From contig CM060335.1 in the NCBI GenBank assembly GCA_030674155.1, positions 47,113,733-47,158,732 of the forward strand: 45,000 nucleotides of DNA. Reading direction: 5' to 3'. Below are positions 36,444-45,000 of this stretch, in pieces; the first letter of the stretch is position 1, and each line of letters starts with the position of its first letter. The notes beneath the pieces were generated by a model, which ran no database searches, had not been told where the DNA came from, and saw only the letters and a program-made list of their open reading frames with translations. Position numbers and translations under genes: made by a program. This DNA is from Stramonita haemastoma (Eukaryota > Mollusca > Gastropoda > Neogastropoda > Muricidae).

Positions 36444-36455
36444 GGGGTGGAGTTA

Positions 36456-36808
36456 TTACGTGACTATGTTGCTGAACTGACTGACCGATCGCTACAGAAA
36501 AGGCTCAGGAACACAAAAAGGAATCAGGATTTTGTCCGTGTTTTCGTTTCCAATGACAACCCTAAAGCTTTGATATGTGAAAGCATAACATGGTATTTGA
36601 GTTCAGTTGGACAGCAGCAGCAGGTGACGAACCATCCGACTTCTTTTGGCTGGCTAAGCGAAGCCTAAGGCACATGACGCAGGATGAACAGACAGTCTAC
36701 GACTTTGACATTGGACACCCACTGATCCGAAAAAGTTTAAAGACAAAATCAGTGCTCGAATTCGTGTTATGAATGTGATCATGAAGGCTGTGAGATTTTT
36801 CCTTGGTT
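36456..36808 (+). pseudogene. Module A, 3' part
   Basis: Continues module A beyond the LINE: LLRDYVAELTDRSLQKRL, VFVSNDNPKALICES, then after a frame change near 36,590 SDFFWLAKRSLRHMTQDEQ, and after another near 36,710 WTPTDPKKFKDKISARIRV and MKAVRFFLG. The blocks align with the end of module C (RDYVSELTDRSLQKK, IFWLAKRTIKHMTQ, LWTSADPKKIKDGIS). A stop (TAG) and a possible donor coincide at about 36,805-36,808. Two frameshifts make this copy non-functional. Confidence 0.65.
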
Positions 36809-36821
36809 AGTTAAGTTTGTT

Positions 36822-36841
36822 TATGTGTGTGTGTGTGTGTG

Positions 36842-36909
<68 letters not shown>

Positions 36910-36932
36910 TGAGTGAGTGAGTGAGTGAGTGG

Positions 36933-36992
<60 letters not shown>

Positions 36993-37112
36993 GGCGCGCG
37001 AGCGTGGATGTATGTGTGTAGGTATATGCGTATATGCGTGTATATGCGTGTGTGTATGTCTGCGTGTGTGTGAGTGCATGTGTGTGTGTGTGTGTGTGAG
37101 AGAGCGAGAGAG

Positions 37113-37166
<54 letters not shown>
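36822..37166. repeat. (GT)n with GTGA and GTAT variants, then (GA)n
   Basis: GT repeats at 36,822-36,990 with a GTGA run (36,908-36,931), a GC/AT-variant stretch, and (GA)n at 37,098-37,166. The GA arm is complementary to the CT tract at 37,592-37,661. Confidence 0.95.
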
Positions 37167-37168
<2 letters not shown>

Positions 37169-37588
37169 AAGCGAACTTTCTGCACGCATTGCTGTGACGG
37201 AATATCACGAGCCAGTGGGCATAAAGGACAGAGGGCAGAGTGACATGGACACCTTACCACGGACTTCATCGTTTGTGCTGTGTTGTCAATAATTGTATGT
37301 TTAGTGTATTTCCACCGTCCCTACTGCCGTCCCTTTGCAATGGGCGAAAGCTTTACGCAATAAATGTGAACCGTGAATTATGAACTGTAACAAAAATAGC
37401 ACGAGCCAGTATCTTTATACCATGACGTGGAAACCATGTCATGAAGATCATTGGGGTGCAACCACATTTTGATTCTTGTTTTTGTTCAATACGGTTATTT
37501 GTGTTGTGCCCAATCCCCTTCCCACTGTCCCCTTGTGAGTGGGCTGAACAAAGCTTAAATCACAATAAACTATTGTCATTGTCATTGT

Positions 37589-37591
<3 letters not shown>
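37167..37591. other. Non-coding stretch with two related LINE-like 3' tails
   Basis: Two similar endings are seen. A ccctttgcaatgggcgaaagc...aataaatgtga stretch lies at about 37,330-37,372. A ccccttgtgagtgggctgaa...aataaactattgtcattg stretch lies at about 37,529-37,590. Both have an AATAAA and look like retroelement 3' ends. No ORF of note. Confidence 0.5.

Positions 37592-37661
<70 letters not shown>
37592..37661 (+). repeat. (CT)n tract upstream of module B
   Basis: 70 bp of pure CT, followed by ggggtagcttcccttgctag, related to the strings preceding modules A and C. Confidence 0.95.
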
Positions 37662-37663
<2 letters not shown>

Positions 37664-37681
37664 GGTAGCTTCCCTTGCTAG

Positions 37682-38569
37682 GAAACCAGCAAGACGCATC
37701 TCTCTGCAGCAGTCGCTTAAAATATCCAGTTTTTCACAGTTTCACGTACAGAATGCCTGTCGAAGGACTCCCGTCTACTTTAGAAGCTATACTGAATGCA
37801 GCTCTGCAGGAAAACACGCTGTCTTCGTTCAAGATAAACGGCAGAGGTAACCAAACAATTGTGATACTCAGGATGACAACAACAACTGCCAGCCAGCCCC
37901 CTGTCACTGAAGATCACAGTGTTGTGTATAGGAGAAAGTCTGTGTCACAGGCGAACAGGGACAGGAGAAGAGCGGAGGAGCATAGAATGCAGCAAGAAAA
38001 AAAGGCAAGTCCTACTGATTCATCCCCTTCAAATTTGTTTCTTCCAACCCCACCCAGTTTGCTATATACTGTCAACAACTGCAATGACGGGGTTGGGGCA
38101 GACATGTTTGTGTATGGTGACGAATCCCCTCCCTCTGTAACCCACCCCCTGACTGACACAAGGCATGATTGCCCATCCATTGACATGGCACCATGCAACA
38201 CTGACACACAGACTGTGGCACTTGTATATGGGGCACTGCATGCGACAGAGTGTGTTGAACAGAGTTTGTGTGGGGGTGTTGAAACTGTTGAAAACTGTCA
38301 TGTGCCAAAGTGACACACTCCATGCCGACAAGAATGGCAACACAGCTGCTTCACACTGTGTAGACAGCACCCAGCACGTGGAGACAGGGGACAGTGGACT
38401 TCGTGAATCACGACAGCCAACAGCACAGCCACGAGATTTTGGCAGGGAAATTTTGGCAGCCCTCCAGGAAGGGCAGGAACGTTTGGTACGTGCATTGAGA
38501 GGCGAAGAAGAGCCCCTGGTTTTGAATGAAACTGTGGAAAAAGAGCATCTATCTTCTGGTATATCGTGA
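37682..38569 (+). CDS. Module B (unrecognised domain family), probably frameshifted
   Basis: A possible acceptor (cccttgctag) at 37,681 opens phase 1, in frame with ATG 37,753. The peptide has MPVEGLPSTLEAILNAAL, LSSFKINGRGNQTIVILRM, then VVYRRKSVSQANRDRRRAEE and a low-complexity linker containing FLPTPPSLL. The frame ends at 38,313. A neighbouring frame takes over near 38,280 and runs to 38,569, with FGREILAALQEGQERLVRAL, a likely amphipathic helix. The first 80 residues are the best-preserved copy of the family and free of stops. It lacks the C-terminal CD...GY and FWLAKR blocks. Whether it is a separate gene or an exon of an upstream gene is open. Confidence 0.6.
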
Positions 38570-38789
38570 CTGCTGTAATGAAGCAAATGTTTTGCAAAAT
38601 ATCTTCGAAATATTTCTTTCTAATGTGCTTTTTGACTAAATGGTAATGAATTCCATGATAAGGAATCCTTGTCTGGATGATCATATAATTGTATGCCATG
38701 ATTTTATTCTTTTTTTTTTCGCATTGCAATGGATGTACCTATCTATGCAATTAAATCATTTGAATCATTTGAATCATTTGAATCATTTG

Positions 38790-38884
<95 letters not shown>

Positions 38885-38939
38885 GTTGACAAGACCCTGA
38901 CATTTCCTACACAGGTGTATGTCGATCTGTTGATGTTAG
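38570..38939. repeat. Spacer with 10-bp tandem and (CT)n
   Basis: AT-rich spacer, four copies of a 10-bp unit (atttgaatc + a) at 38,757-38,792, then (CT)n at 38,793-38,880, leading into the acceptor region of the transmembrane exon (tacacag at 38,914; gatgttag at 38,939). Confidence 0.9.
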
Positions 38940-39044
38940 GAAGAAACATTTTAGCCACAGCTGTTGCCCTGGGGGTTGTCGGTGCCGTGGTGGCTCTCCT
39001 CTTCTTCCTCATCATTTACAGAACAAGGAAGAGAGAACAAAAAA
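38940..39044 (+). CDS. Exon 5: single transmembrane segment
   Basis: Encodes RNILATAVALGVVGAVVAL followed by LFFLIIYRTRKREQK. This is about 23 hydrophobic residues rich in Gly/Ala/Val/Leu and followed at once by a positive stop-transfer cluster, typical of a type I membrane protein. The donor AAAAAA|gtgagt is excellent and phase 1. Two acceptors are possible: gatgttag (38,939), which gives a 105-bp exon with phase 1-1 matching the other exons, and cctacacag (38,914), which is phase 0. The first is chosen on phase. The preceding exon is presumably the linker at 23,736, about 15 kb upstream. Confidence 0.72.
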
Positions 39045-39066
39045 GTGAGTTTGGATACGTTGTTAA

Positions 39067-39229
<163 letters not shown>

Positions 39230-39256
39230 ACATAGGGTGATTTCCCTTGCATATAG

Positions 39257-40965
39257 ACAGTTACACCAATTGTTGGTTAACGTTTTGGCTAAAAAAGATT
39301 TTATCCAATATTATGCCGGCTGTCGAATTACCCATGAGGCTAAATGTGACCTTAGATGCCCTGCTACAGAAAAGTCACCTGACCTCCTGGAAAATCTGTG
39401 GAGAAGGAAGCAGCACCACTGTTGTACTCCGACTGAGGACAGTTCGACACTGTCAACATGGCGGGACCACAAACACCTTCAGTCTTGCAGTGTTACTGAA
39501 ATAACCTCCCAGTCAACCTGACAGGGACAGAAGAAGCATAGAGAAGAGAAGACAAGCTGAGCAGAGAAGACAGGCAGAAGAGAAGAGAAGACAGGCTGAG
39601 CAGAGAAGACAGGCAGAAGAGGGAGAGAGAAGACAAGCTGAGCAGAGAAGACAGGCAGAAGAGGAGCAGAGAAGACAGGCAGAAGAGGAGGAGAGAAGAC
39701 AGGCAGAAGAGGAGGAGAGAAGACAGGCAGAAGAGGAGGAGAGAAGACAGGCAGAAGAGGAGGAGAGAAGACAGGCAGAAGAGGAGGAGAGAAGACAAGC
39801 AGAAGAGGAGGAGAGAAGACAGGCAGAAGTGGAGGAGAGAAGACAGGCTGAGGAGAGAAGACAGGCAGAAGAGGAGCAGAGAAGACAGGCAGAAGAGGAG
39901 CAGAGAAGACAGGCAGAAGAGGAGCAGAGAAGACAGGTAGAAGAGGAGGAGAGAAGACAGGCTGAGCAGAGAAGACAGGCAGAAGAGGAGCAGAAAAGAT
40001 AGGCAGAAGAGGAGCAGAAAAGATAGGCAGAAGAGGAGGAGAGAAGACAGGCAGAAGAGGAGGAGAGAAGACAGGCAGAAGAGGAGGAGAGAAGACAGGC
40101 TGAGGAGAGAAGACAGGCAGAAGAGGAGGAGAGAAGACAGGCTGAGGAGAGAAGACAGGCAGAAGAGGAGGAGAGAAGACAGGCAGAAGAGGAGGAGAGA
40201 AGACAGGCTGAGCAGAGAAGACAGGCAGAAGAGGAGCAGAAAAGATAGGCAGAAGAGGAGCAGAAAAGATAGGCAGAAGAGGAGGAGAGAAGAAAGGCAG
40301 AAGAGGAGGAGAGAAGACAGGCAGAAGAGGAGGAGAGAAGATGGGCAGAAGAGGAGGAGAGAAGACAGGCAGAAGAGGGAGAGAGAAGACAGGCAGAAGA
40401 AGAGGAGAGAAGACAGGCAGAAGAGGAGAGAAGACAGGCAGAAGAGGAGAGAAGACAGGCAGAAGAGGAGGAGAGAAGACAGGCAGAAGAGGAGAGAAGA
40501 CAGGCAGAAGAGGAGGAGAGAAGACAGGCAGAAGAGGAGGAGAGAAGACAGGCAGAAGAGGAGAGAAGACAGGCAGAAGAGGAGGAGAGAAGACAGGCAG
40601 AAGAGGAGGAGAGAAGACAGGTAGAAGAGGAGGAGAGAAGACAGGCAGAAGAGGAGAGAAGACAGGCAGAAGAGGAGGAGAGAAGACAGGCAGAAGAGGA
40701 GGAGAGAAGACAGGCAGAAGAGGAGGAGAGAAGACAGGCAGAAGAGGAGAGAAGACAGGCAGAAGAGGAGGAGAGAAGACAGGCAGAAGAGGAGGAGAGA
40801 AGACAGGCAGAAGAGGAGGAGAGAAGACAGGCAGAAGAGGAGGAGAGAAGACAGGCAGAGGAGGAGGAGAGAAGACAGGCAGAAGAGGAGGAGAGAAGAC
40901 AGGCAGAAGAGGAGAGAAGACAGGCAGAGGACAGGAGACGGGAAACGAAAAGGCAAGAAGATTTT
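39257..40965 (+). pseudogene. Module C, 5' part: cytoplasmic exon with expanded ERRQ repeat
   Basis: An acceptor at 39,256 (cccttgcatatag) joins in phase 1 to the transmembrane exon. The peptide reads SYTNCWLTFWLKKILSNIMP, LPMRLNVTLDALLQKSHLTS, WKICGEGSSTTVVLRLR, ending at TAA 39,502-39,504. In the same frame PPSQPDRDRRSIEKRRQAEQ follows, then about 60 units of AEEEERRQ/AEEERRQ to 40,935 and RRRETKRQEDF. Four TAG stops lie in the repeat (40,000, 40,024, 40,246, 40,270). Translation from the receptor would stop after about 82 residues, leaving a short cytoplasmic tail. It could be a pseudogene or a truncated but used exon. Confidence 0.62.
39541..40935 (+). repeat. Coding-type minisatellite, 21/24-bp units (AEEERRQ/AEEEERRQ)
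   Basis: About 60 units of gagagaagacaggcagaaga-type sequence. Units are 24 or 21 bp with some 18-bp variants, so all keep one frame. The repeat grew from the conserved LEERRQA linker seen in module A. A higher-order unit of 246 bp is visible (39,961 and 40,207). Alternating Glu and Arg blocks would form a long charged helix if translated. The long Leu/Ser/Cys-rich open frames on the minus strand are shadows. Confidence 0.92.
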
Positions 40966-43900
40966 CTCACTCACTCACTCACTCAGTCCCCTGTCCCAAA
41001 GGACGTAGGGGGGACATGAGAGAAGACGCAACGGAGATCTTTTTCCATGCTTCACGATCCTGTGTGGCTAGTAGGAGGCGTTGCAGGGGTTGGGCAGTCC
41101 AGTCTTTGATGTTGTCAACCCATGATTTCTTTTGGCGGCCTCTTCTTCTCTTGCCCTCGACTGTTCCTTGCAAGATGGTTTTTGCTAGGGTGTTGTGTCT
41201 TGTGGTGTGACCAAACCACATCAGCTTTCTCCTCTTTATGGTGGAGAGCAAAGGCTCTTGGGGGCCCACACGCTTTTTGATTTCTTCTTTCACATAGTTA
41301 TTGGTCTTGTGTTCTTTGTATGATATTTTGAGGAGTCTTCTGTGGCACTTGTTCTCGAATGCTTGGATTCTTCTCTCTAACTCTGCTGTCAGAGTCCATG
41401 ATTCACAGCCATATAGGAGGATAGATATCACGAGGGATTTGTAGAGGTGGTATTTGGTGCAGAAGCTGATGTTGTTGCTTCTGATGATCCTCTGGAGTCT
41501 GACTAGAGCAGATGTTGCTGTTGCAATGCGAGCTTTCACCTCATTGTTTGATGTGCCATCTTTTGTTAGGATGGAGCCTAAGTATTTGAATTGGCTCACC
41601 TCTTCCAATATTTCTCCATTCATCTTTATTTCCGTGCTGTCATTACTCGCGCTGTTGACCATGATCTTCGATTTCTCTGTACTGACCTCCATGCCGTATG
41701 CGCTCGCTCGATCTGTTAGACTGTCTGTGAGGATTTGCAGTTCTTGTTTGCTGCTGCCCATGAGGTCAATGTCATCTGCAAATCTGAGGTTGCAAAGGGG
41801 TCTTCCACCAATGGAGATGGAAGTGTGGTGGTTTTGCAGTGTCTCTGTCATGATGTTTTCGAGGAAGAGGTTGAAGAGTACAGGTGAGAGAAGGAAGCCC
41901 TGGCGGACTCCAACCGTGGTCTTGAAGAACTCGTCCACGTGATTATTCATGAAAACTGCACTTCTTGCATTCTCGTACAGAGCCTTGATGACTTCAATTA
42001 GGCAGTTGTCAATGTTGAAGTGCCTGAGTACTTGCCAGAGGCCGTCATGCCATACCCTGTCAAAGGCCTTTTTGAAGTCTATAAAATTGTGGTACAAGTC
42101 TTTTTGGTGTTGGAGATGCTTCTCTATCAGAATTCTCAGGTTGAAAATTTGTTCCATTGTGCTGCGTTTTGGTCTAAAGCCCGCTTGTTCTTCTGCCAGG
42201 AGTTTTTCTGCTTGGTTTTTCAGTCTGTTGAGGACTACCTGCAGCATGATCTTGCTAGGATGGCTTATGAGACTGATGGTTCTGTAGTTCTGACATTGCT
42301 TGAGGTTTCCTTTCTTTGGCAGGGGTATTACAAGAGACTGTGTCCATTCTTTTGGCCATTCTTTGGTGTCGTGGATCTTCTGACAAAGATCTGTGAATCG
42401 CCTTGCTGTTTCATTCCCTCCATTTTTTATGAGTTCAGCTGGGATGTTATCGATTCCAGGGGACTTCCCCTTCTTCAATTGTTTAATAGCTGTGTCTACT
42501 TCACACCTTAGTATTGGTGGGTCTTTATCTTGGTGTTCAGGGGGTTTGTTGGAAACTATGTTGGTGTCTGGGCGTAGTGGGTAGTTATACAATCCCTCAC
42601 AGTATTCTGTCCAGCGTTGGAGGATGGCATTGTTTTCTGTTAAAAGATTTCCTTCTTTGTCTTCAATAACAGAGGCTTTAGGCTGTGTGGTTTTAGTTAG
42701 TGCTTTCAGAGTGTTGTAAGCTGTTTTGCTGTTTCCCTTGGCCATTCCATCTTCGATGTTGTTGCATTGTTCTTCTATCCACGCTTCTTTGGCTTCTCTC
42801 ATCTTTTTCCTCACTTCTCTGTGGCTATCCATGTACTTGTTGTTGGCTTCTTGACTTGTGAACTTTTGCTTCTTAAGTTCTCTTCTTTTGTCGCAGAGGT
42901 CAAGAACCTCATTTGTCACCCAGGGTTGTTTCTTTGTTCTGCTTCTGCCTAATGTTTCTTCTGCTGCTGTCGTTAGCACTTCTTTGATGTTGTTGGCTAG
43001 TGTGTTCACATCATTGTCAATGGCTGTGAGTGCGGCGAACTTTCCTCCAATGTTGGCTTGGAAGATCTCAACCACTGTTGGGTCTTTGAGTTTTTCCAGG
43101 TCGAATCTTATGCGTGGGCTTTGTGGCTGTTGTTTTGCTTTCAGTTTCAGCCTGATGGTAGTAAGTACAAGGTCGTGGTCACTGCCAATGTCAGCTCCTG
43201 GGAATGTTCTTGTATTTGCCTTGTTTATGCTGGATTTGAATCTTTGGGGTGACAGAATGTAATCAATTTGATTATGAATCAGACCATTTGGTGAGTGCCA
43301 GGTTGATGTTCTAGATGGCTTGTGAGGGTGGAGTGTGTTAGCCAGAGTTAGTTTGTGCTTCTTTGCGACTTCCAGCAGCCGCTGTCCTCTGTCATTTGTT
43401 TCTCCCAGTCCAAAGCGTCCTGTGGTTCCTGCCCAGGTGTCATAGGCATCAGGACCCACCTTAGCATTCCAGTCGCCTTCCACAATAAGGATGTCTTTTT
43501 TGGGCGTTTTGGAGATGACGTTTTCAAGTTCTTCATAGAATTCTTCTATCTGGTCATCATCGTAGTCAGATGTTGGAGCATACACTTGGATGATGGTGAG
43601 ATTCTGGGGTTTTGCAGAGACTCTGATTGAGATGAGTCTGCTGGATATTGGTGTGCAGTTGATGATGCTTGACACAATCTCTTTCCTGACAATGAAGCCT
43701 ACTCCGTGTTGGTGTAGTTTCTCATCTCCACTGTACCATATCTTGTGGCCGTCTTGCGTGGTTGTTTCTCCGAAGCCAATCCATCTGACTTCCGCAAGCC
43801 CTAGGATGTCCCATTTATACCTCTGTAATTCATGTGTGAGTTCCTGTACTCTTCCTGTTTGGTACAGGGTCCTAACATTCCATGTACCAATGGTTACCCC

Positions 43901-44315
43901 TTTAGCTGGAAGCTTTAGGGTTGCTTCTGCTCCAGTGGCACACTTGTCACTCCCACCCTGGAGGCTTGCAGTGGGTAGCGCGGTCGTTGTTGATCCGGGC
44001 CTCGACCGATCCGGCATGTGTTTCTGTTTTGCTTTTCTCATCATGTCCTTGCAGTGGGCTTGAGGAAGCTTGGTGGCGCCCATCTCCTCTCCAAGACTCC
44101 TACTGGTGATTAAGAATGCACCAGCCCCTCACAACGTTTCGCCCGCCAGTAGAAGCGGTTACCGGGGTGTGGGTGGGTTAAGGACCCGGACCCAGAAGTG
44201 AGAGTTGAGTGCCAAGTGAGGACCAGTGCTCCCGTCCATCCCGAGGGATGCTACTGCCAGGTTTACAAAGGTACCACCTCTCCTTAAGCACCCCATACAC
44301 CCCTTTTAAGAATTT
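40966..44315 (-). mobile_element. RTE/BovB-like LINE, near full length, intact ORF, inserted in module C
   Basis: The minus-strand element has a 5' leader of about 230 bp, one uninterrupted ORF (44,083-40,979) and a (GTGA)n tail at 40,966-40,985. Such short tandem 3' tails are characteristic of RTE elements. A possible 8-bp target duplication, AAGATTTT, lies at 40,958-40,965 and 44,316-44,323, but it is short and AT-rich. It separates the two halves of module C and is the only LINE in the window with an undamaged frame, so it is probably the youngest. Confidence 0.88.
40979..44083 (-). CDS. LINE endonuclease-reverse transcriptase polyprotein, 1,034 aa
   Basis: A single ORF. The N terminus is an APE endonuclease: IGTWNVRTL at residues 65-73, AEVRWIG (catalytic Glu) about 97-103, GDWNAKVG 203-210, QIDYIL 272-277 and GSDHDLV 300-306. 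A basic linker follows (about 380-460). The RT spans about residues 530-850: SPGIDNIPAEL, LPKKGNLKQCQNYRTISL, EEQAGFRPKRST, FIDFKKAFDRVWH (Asp669), GVRQGFLLSP and FADDID (768-773). The C terminus has LLYGCESWTL and RRRGRQKKSW. The protein would nick target DNA and copy its RNA by target-primed reverse transcription in the nucleus. All visible catalytic residues are present. GVRQGF has Phe where relatives usually have Cys. ATG 44,083 is the first in the frame. Confidence 0.9.
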   Translation of the reverse strand: MGATKLPQAHCKDMMRKAKQKHMPDRSRPGSTTTALPTASLQGGSDKCATGAEATLKLPAKGVTIGTWNVRTLYQTGRVQELTHELQRYKWDILGLAEVRWIGFGETTTQDGHKIWYSGDEKLHQHGVGFIVRKEIVSSIINCTPISSRLISIRVSAKPQNLTIIQVYAPTSDYDDDQIEEFYEELENVISKTPKKDILIVEGDWNAKVGPDAYDTWAGTTGRFGLGETNDRGQRLLEVAKKHKLTLANTLHPHKPSRTSTWHSPNGLIHNQIDYILSPQRFKSSINKANTRTFPGADIGSDHDLVLTTIRLKLKAKQQPQSPRIRFDLEKLKDPTVVEIFQANIGGKFAALTAIDNDVNTLANNIKEVLTTAAEETLGRSRTKKQPWVTNEVLDLCDKRRELKKQKFTSQEANNKYMDSHREVRKKMREAKEAWIEEQCNNIEDGMAKGNSKTAYNTLKALTKTTQPKASVIEDKEGNLLTENNAILQRWTEYCEGLYNYPLRPDTNIVSNKPPEHQDKDPPILRCEVDTAIKQLKKGKSPGIDNIPAELIKNGGNETARRFTDLCQKIHDTKEWPKEWTQSLVIPLPKKGNLKQCQNYRTISLISHPSKIMLQVVLNRLKNQAEKLLAEEQAGFRPKRSTMEQIFNLRILIEKHLQHQKDLYHNFIDFKKAFDRVWHDGLWQVLRHFNIDNCLIEVIKALYENARSAVFMNNHVDEFFKTTVGVRQGFLLSPVLFNLFLENIMTETLQNHHTSISIGGRPLCNLRFADDIDLMGSSKQELQILTDSLTDRASAYGMEVSTEKSKIMVNSASNDSTEIKMNGEILEEVSQFKYLGSILTKDGTSNNEVKARIATATSALVRLQRIIRSNNISFCTKYHLYKSLVISILLYGCESWTLTAELERRIQAFENKCHRRLLKISYKEHKTNNYVKEEIKKRVGPQEPLLSTIKRRKLMWFGHTTRHNTLAKTILQGTVEGKRRRGRQKKSWVDNIKDWTAQPLQRLLLATQDREAWKKISVASSLMSPLRPLGQGTE

Positions 44316-44323
44316 AAGATTTT

Positions 44324-44542
44324 TAAGACCAGAGAAATTTTTAAATTCTAAAAATTCACTTCGTCTGTATATGTGTACGCCTCTACCAAACGACACTGTT
44401 CCTACAGCAACACCCATGTCTCCTGACTACACTCTGCAGCATGGCCTATGTGTTCTGCACGTGAAGACCACCACAAGGCCTCTGATGTCACCCACGATTT
44501 TAAGGGACACAGACCTAAAACATCAAAACAAAAGGGACCTTG

Positions 44543-44615
<73 letters not shown>

Positions 44616-45000
44616 CTGCCTTGGATACAGCCGGGGGGATAGTGACTGTGATAATGCACTGCAGAAGGCTAAATACTGTGGTTACAGTGCGGATATCACA
44701 AGAGACTATGTCAGTGAACTTACAGATAGATCTCTACAGAAAAAAAACAACAACAGCGAAACGTGTCAAGGAAATCCGGACTTTTGCTGTGTGTTGCTTT
44801 CTGAAGATATGCCTACTACAGTGGTGTGCGAAAGTGATGAGGTGACGTTCCACTTTCACAGTTGAAAGAGGTTGTCTATGGATATCTTTTGGTTGGCCAA
44901 AAGGACCATCAAACACATGACCCAGCAAAAACGGGAAATTTACTTCAGGCTGCAGCTGTGGACATCTGCTGATCCCAAGAAGATTAAAGACGGGATCAGT
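44324..45000 (+). pseudogene. Module C, 3' part (runs off the window)
   Basis: After the LINE the frame shows LNSKNSLRLYMCTPLPND and ATPMSPDYTLQHGLCVL, aligning with module A (NSGQLFMPTPPVTG, TPLSPDNTTWAVLC). A (GT)n tract (44,544-44,613) interrupts. Then SDCDNALQKAKYCGYSADI, RDYVSELTDRSLQKK, NPDFCCVLLSEDMPTTVVC, a TGA at about 44,863, and in the same frame DIFWLAKRTIKHMTQ and LWTSADPKKIKDGIS continue to the edge. The GY-containing helix is vaguely like UBA/CUE helices, a guess only. With an in-frame stop and the LINE, this copy is probably inactive. Confidence 0.6.
44544..44613 (+). repeat. (GT)n tract inside module C
   Basis: About 70 bp of GT ending in a possible acceptor (ccttggatacag). 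Module A is continuous in the homologous place, so this is either a microsatellite expansion in the exon or a small intron. Confidence 0.93.

Noticed and set aside
39493..40974. Two long minus-strand open frames of Leu-Ser-Cys and Ser-Ala-Cys repeats
   Set aside because: They are antisense shadows of the ERRQ repeat, whose + frame has homology to modules A and B on both sides.
40341..41210. 289-codon + strand frame of Gly-Arg-Glu-Lys-Thr repeats
   Set aside because: An off-frame reading of the same minisatellite that runs into the antisense LINE.
40958..44323. Calling AAGATTTT a firm target duplication for the intact LINE
   Set aside because: Only 8 bp, AT-rich, and joining the flanks there leaves module C out of frame; kept as a possibility only.

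Overview
The window looks like accessory, repeat-dense DNA from a lophotrochozoan animal, most likely a mollusc. That is an inference from the combination of many decayed APE-type LINEs, a tRNA-derived SINE, very long GT/CT/TA microsatellites, and one intron-split gene with small cysteine-rich modules and GT-AG introns. There are no bacterial operons, rRNA or functional tRNA genes, and no CRISPR array.

Host signal is confined to the + strand. A split gene begins at 14,645 with a signal-peptide exon. It continues with two six-cysteine EB/EGF-like exons (14,972-15,097 and 20,755-20,885), a 33-nt linker exon (23,736-23,768) and a transmembrane exon (38,940-39,044). Nearly every junction is phase 1. 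The transmembrane exon can splice in frame to a cytoplasmic exon at 39,257. That exon is one of three related modules, here called A (31,857-36,808), B (37,682-38,569) and C (39,257-45,000). I do not recognise this module family. It consists of an N-terminal LPxxL...LxSxKIxGxG domain, a basic PSQxxRDRRR segment, a linker, and C-terminal CDxxLxKA..GY / RDYVxELTDRSLQ / FWLAKRxxxHMTQ blocks. In C the ERRQ linker has expanded into about 1.4 kb of in-frame 21/24-bp repeats. LINEs have inserted into A (with a 12-bp target duplication) and C, so both are probably broken. The microsatellites lie right against the exons and may influence splicing.

Region by region: 1-2,546 holds two 5'-truncated LINEs with a tRNA-SINE between them. 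2,797-7,030 is a complete but frameshifted I-type LINE with RNase H and an 11-bp target duplication. 7,421-8,130 is a CA/TA/GT palindromic microsatellite. 8,375-13,065 is a 27-bp minisatellite split by L2-like LINE insertions. 13,211-13,852 is a tandem SINE pair. 14,645-24,790 holds the receptor exons among microsatellites, tandem duplications and LINE fragments. 25,370-31,540 holds three LINE remnants and a candidate MITE. 31,700-45,000 holds the A/B/C modules, the transmembrane exon and two LINE insertions, one of which (40,966-44,315) has a single uninterrupted 1,034-residue endonuclease-reverse transcriptase frame.

Functional picture: if the splice model is right, the gene makes a type I membrane protein with a short EB/EGF-like ectodomain and a family-specific cytoplasmic domain, embedded in a cluster of duplicated and decaying cytoplasmic modules. 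Everything else is mobile or simple-sequence DNA. All family names come from motif recognition only; no database search was possible.
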